A stretch of 64,000 nt of DNA from Catenovulum agarivorans DS-2 (GCF_000568405.1 NZ_ARZY01000011.1:1-64000); one strand, 5' to 3'; positions 44,917 through 57,400 are shown, counted from the stretch's first letter. A program made the numbers and translations. The notes: generated from the letters alone by a model not told the origin.

Positions 44917-47900
44917 ATGAAAAAGTTCAAATCTTTAATCATATCCACGGCTATCGCGGGTTTATTAAATACTGTACCTAGTGTGGCAATGGCGCAAAAC
45001 CAAAGTGGTGCGACTGAGCTAGAGCAAGCCTTTAAAAACCCAGCTGATCAAGCTAAACCTTGGGTCTATTGGTTTTGGATGAACGGCAATTTATCTAAAG
45101 AAGGCATAACCGCCGATTTAGAAGCCATGAGCCGAGTTGGCATTGGTGGTGCCTTGATAATGGAAGTGAATTTTCGCACCCCCGCAGGCAAATACGCTTA
45201 TTTAAGCGATGAATGGCGCGAGCTATTCAAATTTGCCATGAGTGAAGCCAAACGCCTAAAGCTAAAAATAATCAAAAACAATGATGCAGGTTGGACAGGC
45301 AGCGGCGGCCCTTGGGTTACGCCAGACAAATCGATGCAACAGCTCACCTTTAGCGAAATGGTTGTAGAAGGAGGTGGCAAATTTGATTTAAGTTTGCCGA
45401 TGCCGCCACACAATTTAAATCACTATCAAGACATTGCGGTTTTTGCAGTACCAGCCAAACCGGCTTTACCAACCAAGCTGTTAGAAATTACCACCAGTGG
45501 TATAACCTACCCTGGCGCTAGCTTAATCGATAATAAGTTTGCAAAAGCCGTTACTGCAAACGACATTAAAACCAAAAAACATTGGATTTTGTTTGATTAC
45601 AAACAGCCAGTCGAAATTCAAGCCATGACCATAGTGCCGAAAATACAAAGCCGTGGCGAAGTATTTGGTGAACTATTAGTGTCGAACGACAATAAAAATT
45701 TTACCAAAGTAAAAGACTTTTATATCGCGCATAAAAGTGAGCGCGAAGCGTTAACTTTTGCACCTGTTACCGCACGCTACTTTCGAATTAACTTACGTGG
45801 TCAAGGGTTAGATCCCCAACCGAAAAAGCCCAAATTTAACTTTTGGAAAGTTGAAGATTTCCCAGAAGTGCATCTACATATTTCTGAAATTCTCTTTCAC
45901 AATACGCCAAGATTAGACTCATGGGATGAAAAGGCGCTGTTTGTCTACTCCAATGCCAAAGCACCTGAATTTGGTCAAACAAACAAAGCGCCTGAATTTA
46001 TAAATATAACCCAACACCTAACCCAAGATGGCCGTTTACAGGTTAGCTTACCTAAAGGCTATTGGAATATTTTGCGTATTGGCCATACCTCAAGCGGACA
46101 AAAAAATAATCCACCACCCAAAGCTGGTGAAGGGTTAGAAATTAGCAAACTCAACCCACAAAAACTTAAATTTCATTTCGACAATCTGATAGGAAAATTA
46201 GTTAAAGATGTCGGTCCGCTGGCTGGTGACACACTAATGGGCACTCACATAGATAGTTGGGAAGTTAAGTTTGATAACTGGGATGACACCCTGCCAGCTG
46301 AATTTAAACAGCGCACTGGCTACGACATGATACCGTTTTTACCAGCCACAGTCGGTCATATCGTTAAAAGCGAAGAAATAACCGAACGGTTTTTATGGGA
46401 TTTACGCCGCGTGATGGCGGACGTAGTCGCAGATAACTACTATGGGAAAATGCGCACATTAGCCGCTGAGCATGGTATGCAATTGTCATCAGAAGCCTAT
46501 TTATATGGGCCACTTGATAGCCTGCAAGCGGCTGGCCGTACTGACATTCCAATGAACGAGTTTTGGACAACCGACGATGGTTACGAAAAACCTGGTTATA
46601 GTGCGCGTCAAGCGGCATCAGCTGCCCATACTTATGGCAAAAAAATTGTTGCCGCTGAAGCTTTCACAGCTGTGCCATTTAGTGCCAGCTGGAGTAATCA
46701 TCCATACACTTTAAAAGGCTTGGGCGATCGCATGTTTGCCCGCGGCACCAACCGATTAGTCTTCCATCGTTGGGCAATGCAACCTTGGACAGATCGCTGG
46801 CCAGGCATAACCTTTGGCCCTTATGGCTTTAATTACGAGCGCACCTTAACTTGGTTTGAACAAAGTAAAGCTTGGTTAACTTATTTAAGCCGGTCACAAG
46901 CATTATTACAAAGTGGTCAATTTCAAGCGGACTATGCGGTGTTTGTTGGCGAATCAGCCCCATACGATATCGCCTCGTTTCACGACAAGGTCAAAGTTAA
47001 AGGTTATAACTACGATTACCTCAATCAAGAAATTATTCGTCAACTGCAGTTTAAAGATGGCCAATTAGTGTTGCCAACTGGCATGCAATATAAGTTGTTG
47101 GTGCTTAAAAATAGCTCAGTGATGACAGAAAAAACCATTAAAAAACTGGCAGAGCTGGTTAAACAAGGCGCTGTTATTTTGGGTGAAAAACCGCAAGGTT
47201 CACCCACCTTAGTTAACTACCCGCAATCTGATGTAAATGTACAAAACATTGCAAATAAACTTTGGGCAAATTACCAACAAGGCCAAGCTGGATCTAATAC
47301 TTACGGTAAAGGCAAAGTGTTTTGGCATACAGACATAAGCCAAGTTATTCAGCAACTTAACTTAACCCCAGATGTCGCATTTAACCAAGCCGGACAAAAT
47401 ATTGAATGGCTGCACCGCCAAACTAAAGATGCGGACGTGTACTTTTTAAGTTTGTTTAAAGCACAAGCAAAAGGAGTTGAAGCCACATTTCGTATCAGTG
47501 GCCGCCAACCAGAATTTTGGGATGCGTACACAGGTGACATAGTTAAACCTGCAAAATGGCGCGCCAATGACAACGGCACAACCACAGTGTTTTTTGACTT
47601 AGAACCAAGCGGTTCTATTTTTGTGGTTTTTCCTAAACATAACCACAAAATTGCCCATGCTCAGGGCGGTGAAAAACCACCTGTGGTCAGTGTGCAACCA
47701 CAAACAGGCATCAAAACCATTATTAAAGGTACTGATCATAAAACTTCTGTGACGGCTCAAATATTCAAGTCGGGCTCATACCAAATTAATTTGGCAGAAG
47801 GCCAGCAACAAACACCTGTCAGTACAACTATCAATGCAAAAGTGCCAGCACCAATTAATATCAATACACCTTGGCAATTGTCCTTCCCTAACCAATTCGC

Positions 47901-48459
47901 CTACAAACAACAGTTACCACAAACCCAGACGGTTAAAACACTAAAATCATGGCCTGAATTTAACGATAACAAAGTTAAATATTTTTCAGGTACAGGCGTT
48001 TACACCACCACATTTACAATCGACTCATTTTCCAAAGAGCAAAAACACTTGCTTGATTTAGGTAATGTGCAAGTGATTGCCGAAGTAATAGTTAATGGCG
48101 TTGAACTAGCGACCTTGTGGAAACCACCGTATCGCGTGGATGTATCCGAGGTTTTAAAACCAGGAAAAAACCAGCTAGAAGTGCGCGTAACCAACCTTTG
48201 GATCAACCGCATGATAGGCGATGCCGCCTATCCTGATTTATTTGAACGCACACCTATGGGCGGCTCAAAAGGTTTTCCTGACTGGTTGTTAAACGGTGAA
48301 CCAGTGCCAGAAACAGGCCGCACCACCTTTAGTACTTATCACCCATACCAGATAAACGATCCGCTCCAGCCATCAGGATTAATAGGTCCGGTAAAGCTGA
48401 TTCCGTACATAGAGCAAACCTTATTAAGCTCGAAAACACACAACACAAATAACAGGTAA
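44917..48459 (+). CDS. GH106 alpha-L-rhamnosidase 2
   Basis: This 1180-residue protein starts at 44917 (GAGGGA upstream; the open frame from 44827 overlaps the previous gene). It has a Sec signal (about 1-27, ending AMAQ). GH106 blocks are complete: KPWVYWFWMNGNLSKEGITADLEAMSRVGIGGALIM, NDAGWTGSGGPWVTP, THIDSWEV (about 446), SSEAYLYGP (about 523), MNEFW (about 545) and AAEAFTA. A C-terminal jelly-roll with NVQVIAEVIVNGVELATLWKPPYRVD follows. GH106 enzymes hydrolyse alpha-linked rhamnose with calcium. It is directly followed by rhaT. The sequence is longer than GH106-1 by about 50 residues, mostly after the catalytic core. Confidence 0.92.
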   Translation: MKKFKSLIISTAIAGLLNTVPSVAMAQNQSGATELEQAFKNPADQAKPWVYWFWMNGNLSKEGITADLEAMSRVGIGGALIMEVNFRTPAGKYAYLSDEWRELFKFAMSEAKRLKLKIIKNNDAGWTGSGGPWVTPDKSMQQLTFSEMVVEGGGKFDLSLPMPPHNLNHYQDIAVFAVPAKPALPTKLLEITTSGITYPGASLIDNKFAKAVTANDIKTKKHWILFDYKQPVEIQAMTIVPKIQSRGEVFGELLVSNDNKNFTKVKDFYIAHKSEREALTFAPVTARYFRINLRGQGLDPQPKKPKFNFWKVEDFPEVHLHISEILFHNTPRLDSWDEKALFVYSNAKAPEFGQTNKAPEFINITQHLTQDGRLQVSLPKGYWNILRIGHTSSGQKNNPPPKAGEGLEISKLNPQKLKFHFDNLIGKLVKDVGPLAGDTLMGTHIDSWEVKFDNWDDTLPAEFKQRTGYDMIPFLPATVGHIVKSEEITERFLWDLRRVMADVVADNYYGKMRTLAAEHGMQLSSEAYLYGPLDSLQAAGRTDIPMNEFWTTDDGYEKPGYSARQAASAAHTYGKKIVAAEAFTAVPFSASWSNHPYTLKGLGDRMFARGTNRLVFHRWAMQPWTDRWPGITFGPYGFNYERTLTWFEQSKAWLTYLSRSQALLQSGQFQADYAVFVGESAPYDIASFHDKVKVKGYNYDYLNQEIIRQLQFKDGQLVLPTGMQYKLLVLKNSSVMTEKTIKKLAELVKQGAVILGEKPQGSPTLVNYPQSDVNVQNIANKLWANYQQGQAGSNTYGKGKVFWHTDISQVIQQLNLTPDVAFNQAGQNIEWLHRQTKDADVYFLSLFKAQAKGVEATFRISGRQPEFWDAYTGDIVKPAKWRANDNGTTTVFFDLEPSGSIFVVFPKHNHKIAHAQGGEKPPVVSVQPQTGIKTIIKGTDHKTSVTAQIFKSGSYQINLAEGQQQTPVSTTINAKVPAPININTPWQLSFPNQFAYKQQLPQTQTVKTLKSWPEFNDNKVKYFSGTGVYTTTFTIDSFSKEQKHLLDLGNVQVIAEVIVNGVELATLWKPPYRVDVSEVLKPGKNQLEVRVTNLWINRMIGDAAYPDLFERTPMGGSKGFPDWLLNGEPVPETGRTTFSTYHPYQINDPLQPSGLIGPVKLIPYIEQTLLSSKTHNTNNR

Positions 48460-48463
48460 CCAG

Positions 48464-49546
48464 ATGTTTGATTTATTTCAAGTACAAGAAAACCCATTTA
48501 CCGGCGTATTGTTTCACGCCGTTGGTGGTTTAGCGGCGGCGAGTTTTTATATTCCGTATAAAAAAGTCAAAGCTTGGTCGTGGGAAATTTATTGGATGAT
48601 AGGCGGCTTTTTTAGCTGGATTATCGCCCCTTGGGCTTTGGCTATGCTGATTTTGCCACAAACCCCACAAATACTCGCGCAAGCGTCAACCTCCAGTTTA
48701 GTTTGGACCTTTAGTTTTGGATTGCTCTGGGGTGTGGGTGGTCTCACTTTTGGTTTAACCATGCGTTATTTGGGCATAGCGCTAGGGTATTCAATTGCAC
48801 TGGGCATAAGCGCAGTTATCGGCACACTGGTGCCGCCTTTGTTTGAAGGCAAGTTGTTATCTATTGCTGCGACTCAATCCGGCCAAGTGATGTTACTCGG
48901 GGTGTTTATTTGTTTAGCGGGCATTGCGCTAGGCGGTAAAGCGGGTACCAATAAACAAAATGAATTATCCGATGAGGACAAAAAACAAAGTGTTAGTGAA
49001 TTTCATTTTGGCAAAGGTTTAGCGTTAGCACTTTTTTCAGGCGTAATGAGCTCGTTTATGGCATACGCCTTTGCCGCTGGTAAACCCATTGCTGATATTG
49101 CAGTTGCTCAAGGTTCACCGAGTTTATGGCAAAACTTACCAGTATTAATTGTTATTTTAGCGGGCGGTTTTGTAACTAACTTTATTTGGTGCGCCTATTT
49201 AGCCACTAAAAATAAAGCGTGGTCACAATTATCTTCTGCAACGGTTCACAACCCAAGACTAGTCAATATTTTATTTTGTGCGCTCGCGGGTGTCACTTGG
49301 TATATGCAGTTTTTCTTTTATGGCATGGGCACCACCATGATGGGCGAATACGAATTCTCAAGTTGGACGCTGCATATGGCCAGCATCATAGTTTTTAGCA
49401 CACTATGGGGCTTAGCATTAAAAGAATGGCAAGGCGTTAGTGCGGCGACACAGCGTTGGAATTTAGCCGGATTAGCCGTGCTTATTTTAAGCATGGTCGT
49501 GATTGGTTGGGGGAACACACTAGCAGGATCAGCTGCCGCTCACTAA
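48464..49546 (+). CDS. rhaT: L-rhamnose/H+ symporter RhaT
   Basis: This 360-residue inner-membrane protein has ten hydrophobic segments and the RhaT family sequence from end to end (NPFTGVLFHAVGGLAAASFYIPYKKVKAWSWE, GGLTFGLTMRYLGIALGYS, FYGMGTTMMGEYEFSSWTLHMASIIVFSTLWGL). It imports L-rhamnose with a proton. The start is 4 bp after the GH106-2 stop, so translation is probably coupled. It provides the entry for rhamnose released by the periplasmic GH78 and GH106 enzymes. The charged loop near residue 170 is the least conserved part. Confidence 0.95.
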   Translation: MFDLFQVQENPFTGVLFHAVGGLAAASFYIPYKKVKAWSWEIYWMIGGFFSWIIAPWALAMLILPQTPQILAQASTSSLVWTFSFGLLWGVGGLTFGLTMRYLGIALGYSIALGISAVIGTLVPPLFEGKLLSIAATQSGQVMLLGVFICLAGIALGGKAGTNKQNELSDEDKKQSVSEFHFGKGLALALFSGVMSSFMAYAFAAGKPIADIAVAQGSPSLWQNLPVLIVILAGGFVTNFIWCAYLATKNKAWSQLSSATVHNPRLVNILFCALAGVTWYMQFFFYGMGTTMMGEYEFSSWTLHMASIIVFSTLWGLALKEWQGVSAATQRWNLAGLAVLILSMVVIGWGNTLAGSAAAH

Positions 49547-49678
49547 ACCTGAACGGCCTTTTGTTTCGAACTCTTTGTTGGAAGTGCTCATTTGTACATA
49601 CAAACTCCGCGCTTGTGCCTCGATTTCGAACCAAAATTCTCGTTCAAATAAAACAACAAACAAGATAAAGGGTTAAAT
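49547..49678 (+). other. Intergenic spacer with repeat-like sequence
   Basis: This spacer is longer than the others in the operon. It contains two TTTCGAAC copies (49564 and 49624) and a 14-bp palindrome TTTGTACATACAAA (49591-49604). No gene is present. It could be an intergenic repeat element or an mRNA processing structure. Confidence 0.4.
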
Positions 49679-51085
49679 ATGAAAACAGGTTTATTTTCAA
49701 TAGGTTTAGACACCTACTGGCCGCAATTTGACGGCTTATTAGATAACTTAAATGGTTACCACAATCACATCAGTGAGCAAATAAAAGGCATGGGCGCCGA
49801 TCTAGTGGATGCTGGCATGGTGGATACCCCAGAAAAAGCGCAAGATGCGGCAAAATTATTTAAAACTGAAGATGTAGAAATCATCTTTTTGTTTATCTCT
49901 ACCTATGCTTTGTCATCGACAGTTTTACCTGTAGTGCAAAAAGCTAAAGTACCAATTGTAATGCTCAATATTCAGCCTGTAGCTCAGCTAGACTATGAAA
50001 AATTCAACGCCATGGGCGATCGCGGCAAAATGACAGGCGTGTGGTTAGAACATTGTCAGTCGTGTTCATTACCCGAACTTGCTTGCGTATTTAACCGCGC
50101 AGGGGTTGATTACCATGTAGTGTCTGGCTATATGCAAGAAGACTACGTATGGCAAGAAATTAACGACTGGGTAGATGCAGCAAAAGTTTCGATGGGTATG
50201 CGCCAAAACCGCGTTGGTATTTTAGGCCATTATTACAATGGCATGTTAGATGTTTATAGCGACTTAACTCAACAAGCTGCCGCTTTTGGTAACCATTTCG
50301 AAATATTAGAAATGTGCGAACTGTTTGATTTGCGCCAAGCAGTAACTGCCGAAGAAATCGCTGCCAAAATTAACCAATTCCATGAGAAATTTGATGTATC
50401 TGACGAATGTGAGCAATCAGAGCTTGAGCGTGCAGCACAAACTTCAGTTGCGCTGGATAAGCTAATCGCCAAACATAAACTCGGCTCAATGGCCTATTAC
50501 TACGAAGGCTCAGGCGAGTATGAAAATATCGTTACCTCAGTAATCGCAGGTAACACGCTTTTAACTGGAGATAATACGCCGATAGCCGGTGAGTGCGAAA
50601 TTAAAAACGTGCAAGCGATGAAAATTATGGACTTATTTGGTGTTGGTGGCTCGTTCTCTGAGTTCTACTTAGCTGATTTTAAAGACGATGTCGTTTACCT
50701 CGGCCATGACGGCCCAGCCCACTTTGCAATAGCCGAAGGTCGTGTTGGCTTAGTGCCACTGCCAGTTTATCACGGCAAACCCGGCAAAGGTTTGTCTATT
50801 CAAATGACTGTTAAACATGGCCCAGTAACGGTTTTATCTGTGGTCACACGGCGCGATGGCAGTGTGTTTTTGCAAGTGTGTGAAGGTGAGTCAGTTGCAG
50901 GCCCTGTTTTACATATCGGCAATACCAACAGCCGCTACAAATTCCCTATGGGTGCGCGCGAATTTATGAATGAATGGTCACGCGGCGGCCCATCACATCA
51001 TTGTGCCATTGGTGTTGGCCATATTGCTGACAAACTTGAAAAGTTAGCCGCCATTTTAGCTATAGACATTCGTCGTTTAAGCTAA
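49679..51085 (+). CDS. L-fucose/L-arabinose isomerase family protein
   Basis: This 468-residue cytoplasmic protein belongs to the FucI/AraA-like isomerase superfamily. The N-terminal domain is Rossmann-like ([31 protein letters not shown]). The C-terminal half shows likely metal ligands: Glu in [11 protein letters not shown] (about 275-285), Glu in [12 protein letters not shown] (about 303), His in [12 protein letters not shown] (about 342-347) and the [12 protein letters not shown] block (about 440-451). rhaI already provides rhamnose isomerase in this window, so this may process another sugar from the polymer, such as xylose or arabinose, or act on rhamnose as a second enzyme. It lies between rhaT and a sulfatase. 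Confidence 0.82.
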   Translation: MKTGLFSIGLDTYWPQFDGLLDNLNGYHNHISEQIKGMGADLVDAGMVDTPEKAQDAAKLFKTEDVEIIFLFISTYALSSTVLPVVQKAKVPIVMLNIQPVAQLDYEKFNAMGDRGKMTGVWLEHCQSCSLPELACVFNRAGVDYHVVSGYMQEDYVWQEINDWVDAAKVSMGMRQNRVGILGHYYNGMLDVYSDLTQQAAAFGNHFEILEMCELFDLRQAVTAEEIAAKINQFHEKFDVSDECEQSELERAAQTSVALDKLIAKHKLGSMAYYYEGSGEYENIVTSVIAGNTLLTGDNTPIAGECEIKNVQAMKIMDLFGVGGSFSEFYLADFKDDVVYLGHDGPAHFAIAEGRVGLVPLPVYHGKPGKGLSIQMTVKHGPVTVLSVVTRRDGSVFLQVCEGESVAGPVLHIGNTNSRYKFPMGAREFMNEWSRGGPSHHCAIGVGHIADKLEKLAAILAIDIRRLS

Positions 51086-51107
51086 CTTATTAACAATAGA
51101 TTTTTAT

Positions 51108-52604
51108 ATGAAATTTCAATTTATGACATTTATGAAAGTAGTACCACTCATGCTAATAGCAGCACTCTTTACAGGCTGCACTCAATCACATATTAGTAGC
51201 AACCAATCAACTCAAGTAACTAAACAGCAAACAAAAACACCTCCAAATGTATTGGTGTTTTTCATTGACGATTTAAGAGCTGATTTAGGCACCTACGGTC
51301 ACCCAGGTGTGATTAGTCCAAATATAGATAAACTCGCAGCCGAAGGAGTAAAATTTAACCATGCGTATGCCCAGCAAGCTATTTGTGGACCTTCTCGGGT
51401 GAGCATAATGACAGGGTTAAGACCTGAAACAACAGGTTTATATACCATTTTTAAAAATGGTCGCTTACGCCTTAACCAACCCGATGTGGTCTCCATGCCA
51501 CAATTATTTAAAGCCAATGGCTACCAAACCATTAGTATTGGCAAGGTTTACCATCACGTTACCGATGATCAAGAAAGCTGGACCACGCACATAAAAAAGC
51601 TCGATAACTTTTATTCGATACCTGGCAATAAAGAAAAAAGATTTGCCTACGAAGCAGGTGATGTTGACGACAATTTCTATAAAGATGGCAAGGTTGCCAC
51701 AGATGCAATCAATACTTTAAAACAGCTAGAAGACGATCCATTTTTAATGTTCGTTGGTTTTAGCAAACCCCATTTGCCTTTTAACGCACCGAAAAAGTAC
51801 TGGGATCTGTACGACAGAGAGCAATTTGCCGTACCGAGTCGCAAAAAACCAAATGACATGTACCGACTCGCCCTTACCAAATGGGGTGAGCTTCGTATGT
51901 ATGGCGGTATTCCAAAAGAAGGGGACGTGGATGACGAACTGACTAAAACGCTGATTCATGCTTACTACGCAACCGTTAGCTATATGGATGCACAAGTAGG
52001 CCGAGTGATGCAAGCCTTAGAAGAAACCGGCCTTAGAGAAAATACCATGGTGGTGTTTATTAGCGACCATGGTTACAAACTTGGCGAATATGGCGCGTGG
52101 AACAAACATACCAATATGGAATTAGACACTCGAGTCCCTATGATTATCAGCCGAGAATTGTCATATAAAAATAGACAAGCTGGTGTCACTTCAAACGCAT
52201 TAGTTGAAAATGTCGATATCTTTTCAACGATTGTTGAAGCAACTGGCCTACCCATGCCAAAGGTAGAAGGAAAAAGCTTAATCCCCTTGCTCGATAATCC
52301 CCACATGCCATGGAAAGAAGCAGCCTATAGCTTATTTACCCGCGGAAAAACCATGGGGGTCACTGTGACTGACGGAGAGTGGCGTTATACTGAGTGGCGA
52401 GATGCCGCCACCCAACAAGTTAAGTTCACCGAACTATACGACCACGTTAACAGTGATGTTGCCAAAGCCAATGTATCAGGCCATTCGCAATACCGCACAA
52501 TTGAACATAAGCTGAAAACTTTGTTGCATGCAAAGTTTCCATTGAATGCACCCTCGTTCTATCAAAAACGCCAAATTAAAAATAATCAGTTGTTAAATCA
52601 ATGA
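51108..52604 (+). CDS. Family S1 sulfatase (iduronate-2-sulfatase-like) lipoprotein
   Basis: This 498-residue enzyme has a signal with a lipobox (ALFTGCTQ, Cys at about 24). The [18 protein letters not shown] metal site, the formylglycine motif CGPSR (Cys at about 93), [19 protein letters not shown] and the [23 protein letters not shown] metal site are all visible. The family pattern is close to iduronate-2-sulfatase-like S1 subfamilies. It ends four bases into the following GH39-like gene (ATGA overlap). It should remove sulfate from rhamnose or uronate units. It is clearly related to the partial sulfatase at the window end (63129-64000), which has a similar [12 protein letters not shown] block. 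Confidence 0.93.
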   Translation: MKFQFMTFMKVVPLMLIAALFTGCTQSHISSNQSTQVTKQQTKTPPNVLVFFIDDLRADLGTYGHPGVISPNIDKLAAEGVKFNHAYAQQAICGPSRVSIMTGLRPETTGLYTIFKNGRLRLNQPDVVSMPQLFKANGYQTISIGKVYHHVTDDQESWTTHIKKLDNFYSIPGNKEKRFAYEAGDVDDNFYKDGKVATDAINTLKQLEDDPFLMFVGFSKPHLPFNAPKKYWDLYDREQFAVPSRKKPNDMYRLALTKWGELRMYGGIPKEGDVDDELTKTLIHAYYATVSYMDAQVGRVMQALEETGLRENTMVVFISDHGYKLGEYGAWNKHTNMELDTRVPMIISRELSYKNRQAGVTSNALVENVDIFSTIVEATGLPMPKVEGKSLIPLLDNPHMPWKEAAYSLFTRGKTMGVTVTDGEWRYTEWRDAATQQVKFTELYDHVNSDVAKANVSGHSQYRTIEHKLKTLLHAKFPLNAPSFYQKRQIKNNQLLNQ

Positions 52605-54349
52605 AGATAGCAAACTTAAAACTACTACATAAAATGTTACTGCCCCTGCTGTTACTTGCAGCCGGGTGCAGCACAGCCCCCTTTCAACCAAAAGCAGATA
52701 ACAGCCAAAGCGCCCAAGCGTCGACACAACTGTTTGCTGATTTCACTAGCAAACAAGCGCAAATTGGTACTATTTACGACTTTTTTGATGTCGCGGTGCG
52801 AACTGAACGCGGCAATCCGAAAGGCAAACCTGCTACTTTTGGCCGCAAAGCTAAAGTGAATACAGTGCGTATGTTAGGCGGTTGGTATAACCAAGATATA
52901 TCTGGTGATACCTACCAATGGGATGGCGAAAAATATATTTATAACTTTGCAGCCGCAACCAAACGCATAGATGCTTGGCTCGACAATGATTGGGATATTT
53001 TTCAAATTGTTTTAGACAACCCACCTTGGGCATTTCAACGTGGCTATAAATTTGTGACTGAACCAGACGGTAAACATTACCTAGCCAAAGACCGCGTAGG
53101 CGTTTATGGCAATGGGTTACCACCAAAAGATGCACAAGCTTGGAATCAATACATTCAAGCATTTATTCAACATTTAGTGACTAAATACGGTAAAGAAACC
53201 GTATTATCTTGGCGCTTTCGCATTGGCTCAGAAATAGACACCCGACCGCAACATTGGGCCGCGACGCGACAAGCGTTTTTTGACCACTACAAAAACACGG
53301 TAAACGCAGTCAAAGCCGTATTGCCAAACGCCACAGTTGGCGCCCACTTTCGTGAAGCAACACATAAAAGCCAATACGTGGATTACACGGGCAACAAAGA
53401 AGATGCATACGCGCCTTATTTTGTAGAATGGGCAAAACAGAACCAAGTGCCATACGACTTTTTAGCCATATCTTACTACCCGCATATCACCCACCCGCAC
53501 GAAATGGATATGCAGCAAGTTTATCAAACACAAATAGCGCCAATATTGGAACACCCTGATTACAACCCAAATGCAAGTTTTGAAATTCACGAATACAAAT
53601 TTATTGTGAAAATGCTTCGTGCGGGTTTTGTCAGTGTTGCCACATCACACAACTCTGCATTTTTCGCCATGCTGTCAAAAATGATGTTAGAAAATAACAT
53701 CCAAGAAGTATTTCAATGGGGCAATATGCGTGCAGGTTCGTATAGCCCAGAAGCCATGACTCAACTAGCGCTACACCGCATGGTCGGAAATAAACTATAT
53801 AAAAATGCGATAAGCGGTGCGCCCAATATTGAGGGCAACATTATTGATGGCATTTTTAGCCAAAAAGCAGATAAATCAGGTTTTGACATACTCACCTTTA
53901 ACTTTAATAAAGAAAACATGAGCTACCAAAAACCGGAGCCAATAGCACTTGAGTTAACAACAAACAAACCAGCAGGCAGCCAATTTAGCTATCGTGTCGC
54001 GCAAATCGACCAAACCAGCAACCTAGATCAACTGTTTATGGCTGAGTTTCCTAAAGCGAACATACCACAAAGCCAAGGCGGTTGGCGTAAAGACGATGCT
54101 CACCCAACCGCCTCAATAACTCATGCACTGAATAAAACTGGCTTAAAAGTGTTTCAACTAACAAAAGCTAAATACGGCAAGATCAACCAGCTAAAGTGGA
54201 GTGAATGGCAAGAAGCAACAACGCAAGTAAGTGCAGAATCGCAAGTAAATGCAAAACTTCAAGCTGGTTCAGGAAAAGGCTCGTTGATAAAAATATATAA
54301 TCAACTACCTTCATTTACAGTGCAAAAGTATCAAGTGCGTTGGAGATAA
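52601..54349 (+). CDS. GH39-like glycoside hydrolase lipoprotein
   Basis: This 582-residue protein has a signal ending in a lipobox (LLLAAGCST, Cys at about 23). The TIM-barrel core (about 55-400) contains [34 protein letters not shown] with a Glu in the acid/base position (about 210) and FEIHEYKF with a Glu in the nucleophile position (about 329). A beta-rich C-terminal domain follows (about 420-580). GH39 includes beta-xylosidases and iduronidases, and members occur in ulvan loci of marine bacteria. Clan A alternatives (GH5- or GH30-like) are possible. It is co-translated with the upstream sulfatase. Confidence 0.72.
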   Translation: MKIANLKLLHKMLLPLLLLAAGCSTAPFQPKADNSQSAQASTQLFADFTSKQAQIGTIYDFFDVAVRTERGNPKGKPATFGRKAKVNTVRMLGGWYNQDISGDTYQWDGEKYIYNFAAATKRIDAWLDNDWDIFQIVLDNPPWAFQRGYKFVTEPDGKHYLAKDRVGVYGNGLPPKDAQAWNQYIQAFIQHLVTKYGKETVLSWRFRIGSEIDTRPQHWAATRQAFFDHYKNTVNAVKAVLPNATVGAHFREATHKSQYVDYTGNKEDAYAPYFVEWAKQNQVPYDFLAISYYPHITHPHEMDMQQVYQTQIAPILEHPDYNPNASFEIHEYKFIVKMLRAGFVSVATSHNSAFFAMLSKMMLENNIQEVFQWGNMRAGSYSPEAMTQLALHRMVGNKLYKNAISGAPNIEGNIIDGIFSQKADKSGFDILTFNFNKENMSYQKPEPIALELTTNKPAGSQFSYRVAQIDQTSNLDQLFMAEFPKANIPQSQGGWRKDDAHPTASITHALNKTGLKVFQLTKAKYGKINQLKWSEWQEATTQVSAESQVNAKLQAGSGKGSLIKIYNQLPSFTVQKYQVRWR

Positions 54350-54435
54350 AAGGCCAAGGTTTTTTGTCACTTTAGGGTATCAATTTCCGAATTTAGCGAC
54401 TCTACTTTATAAGATATATACCCAAGGAAACAAAC

Positions 54436-57400
54436 ATGCAGTACTGGCAAAAACAACTAAAATTCACCAGTATTATACTACTGTCGGGCCTTACCTTAGG
54501 AGGTATAACCGCTTGTGCTGAGCAAGATATTGCGCAGCTGCAAAATGTAGAGGCTGAACCATCACCAGTCGAACAAGAGGCACAAACAAGTTTAGCGACA
54601 AGCTTTAAACACCCGCCACATGAAGCCAAACCTCTGACTTGGTTACACGCTATGAGCGGCAATATGTCCAAAGCCGGTTTAACCAAAGATTTAGAAGCAA
54701 TTGCTGAAGCTGGCCTGGGTGGCACTATGCTCTTTAATGTCACCCAAGGTATTCCGCTTGGTAAGGTAAAATTTAATTCTACTGAACATATTGATTTAAT
54801 TGGGCATTTAGCAGCTGAATCACAAAGATTAGGTTTGTCATTTGGTATGCACAACTGTGATGGTTGGACATCAAGTGGTGGCCCTTGGGTCACACCTGAG
54901 CACTCGATGAAACAAATCACCTACAATGAAACCATTGTTGACGGTGGTAATGTCAACATCAAGTTGGCGCAACCCGCGACTATGCTAGATTATTATCAAG
55001 ATATTGCCGTGATAGCCTACCCCTCGCTGGCAACTGAAATAACCGATTTCACCGTCAAACCCAAGATAACCGCATCTGATGCTAATTTTGATGCGCAAAT
55101 TGTGCAAAACAATAATTTAACCGATTACAGCAGCATTACCCCAAGTAACGAACAACCTGGATGGCTACAATTTTCTTATCAACAACCCTATACACTTAGG
55201 TTGATAGATATGCTGCTGCACAGCGGCCGCGGATTGAATGTTTCACTGCACATTTCTGATGATGGGAAAAATTTCAAACAAGTTGATAATCTAACCTTAA
55301 GACGTCCAGGTAAATCAACTTACGCGTTTGATGAAGCTTTTGCTGGTTACACCGCCAAACATTTTCGTTTAGTCAGCAACAAAGTTATGCACATTAAGGA
55401 ACTGCGTTTATCGTCGACGCCATCGCTAGATAATTTTTCAGGCCGCACCGCAGCAAGCCGTAGTGATTACCAAGAATTTGAAGATATTGGAAAGCCCTCG
55501 GCTGAATTAGTAATAGATCCAGAATCAGTCATTAATTTAACCGCTAGTTTAAATTCTGAAGGGCAACTAATCACGACCTTACCCGCAGGCAAATGGACTA
55601 TTATGCGTTTCGGTTATACCTCAACGGGTGCAGTTAACATTCCAGCTTCACGAGAAGGCACAGGGTTAGAAGTCGATAAATTCAGTAAAGCTGCGTTTAA
55701 AAGCCATTACGATGCCTATATCACTAACGTGATTGATAAACTAAAAGTTGTTGCGCCAAACGCTTTATATTCTATCGAAATTGACAGTTATGAAGTGGGT
55801 GCGCAAAACTGGACACACAATTACGAACAGCTATTCCAAGCGCAATTTGGTTATGATCTGGTACCATTTTTACCATTATTTGCAGGTAAATTTGTCGAAT
55901 CGCCAACCGTAGCAGAAGCCGTTTTATGGGACACTCGTGATTTAAACAATAAATTAATCACAGAAAATTATTATGGTTATTTTCGCGAACTAGCACACCA
56001 AGATGGCATTAAAACCTATTTAGAACCATACGGCTCAGGGCCATTTAATGAGCTAGACGTTGCCAGCAAAGCTGATTTACCTATGGGTGAATTCTGGCTT
56101 GATAACAATAACTTTAGACTTTCAGCCTCAGCATCTGCCGCGCATATTTATAACAAACCCATTGTTGCAGCCGAAGCTTTTACCCAATTTCCACGCAATA
56201 ACTGGTTATTTCATCCAGCCGAAGGCAAAGCAGACAGTGATAAAAGCTGGGCGCTCGGTGTAAATCAGCATGTATTTCATCGTTTTGCCCACCAAGCGAA
56301 TACTCATGTAATGCCAGGTATGACCATGAACCGCTGGGGCGCACACATGGATAGAACGCAAACTTGGTGGACAGTTGCTGGCAAACCTTGGTTTAAATAT
56401 GTCGCCCGCGGACAACAATTATTGCGCACAGGTCATAACGTTGCTGATGTACTGTGGTTTTTAGGTGATGCGACACCGACCACCTGCCCTGAAAAAGACC
56501 CCATCAGTGCTGTGCTGCCACTAAATATTAATTACGACTGTTTAAATAGCGAAGTTTTACAACGGCTTAGTGTTGAAGATGGCAAAGTAACATTACCACA
56601 CGGTAGCCAATATAAAATATTGGTTTTAAACAACCATCAAACCTTAACGCTTAAATCACTGAAGAAAATTTATCAACTAGCTCAACAAGGGGCAGTAATT
56701 GTTGGCACGCCTGTAGAGCAGTTAGCAGGACGATTTGTTTCAGAACAACAAAGGCAAGAACTGAAAATGATGGTCGATTATATTTGGTCGCAACCAACCA
56801 CTTATAATATTTCGACCAAAGCCAAAACCAGTCATGGTCATACGGGTGTATTTCCAACTCATGAAATCGCAAAAACCAGTAAAATTGATTGGCAAAAGAT
56901 TTACAACGAACAAAACTGGCCGTTAGATTTAGCCATAAAAAACGCAGACAAATTCTATTTCACCCATCGCCGCTCTGCACAATATGATATTTATTTTATC
57001 TTCAATGACTCAGCACAAGCGCAAGTATTTGATGCTCGATTTAACATCAGCGGCAAAATACCAGAGCTTTGGGATGCCGACACCGGAAATATCACCCAGT
57101 TAGGCGCTTTTTCAGACAATGGGCAAATTACCCGTGTTCCACTAAAACTCGGCGCTTATGATTCGGTGTTTGTGGTATTTGAAAAATCATCAAAAGCCGT
57201 TACCGCGCTAAAGCCTGAGTTTGTTTTGTCACAACCTGAACTAGACGTTGTATTAGATGCACAACAGCAACCAAAAGTGATTAAAACCACTCATGAAGCG
57301 ATTGAAATTACAGGCGCTTGGCAGGTTGAGTTTGATAAGTTTTATGGCTTAGACAAAAGCTTTACCTTTGAGCAACTAATTGATTGGAAATTACATCCAG

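Noticed and set aside
54402-54920. 172-codon minus-strand frame opposite the start of GH106-3
   Set aside because: Fully antisense to a clear GH106 gene with signal peptide; a shadow frame.
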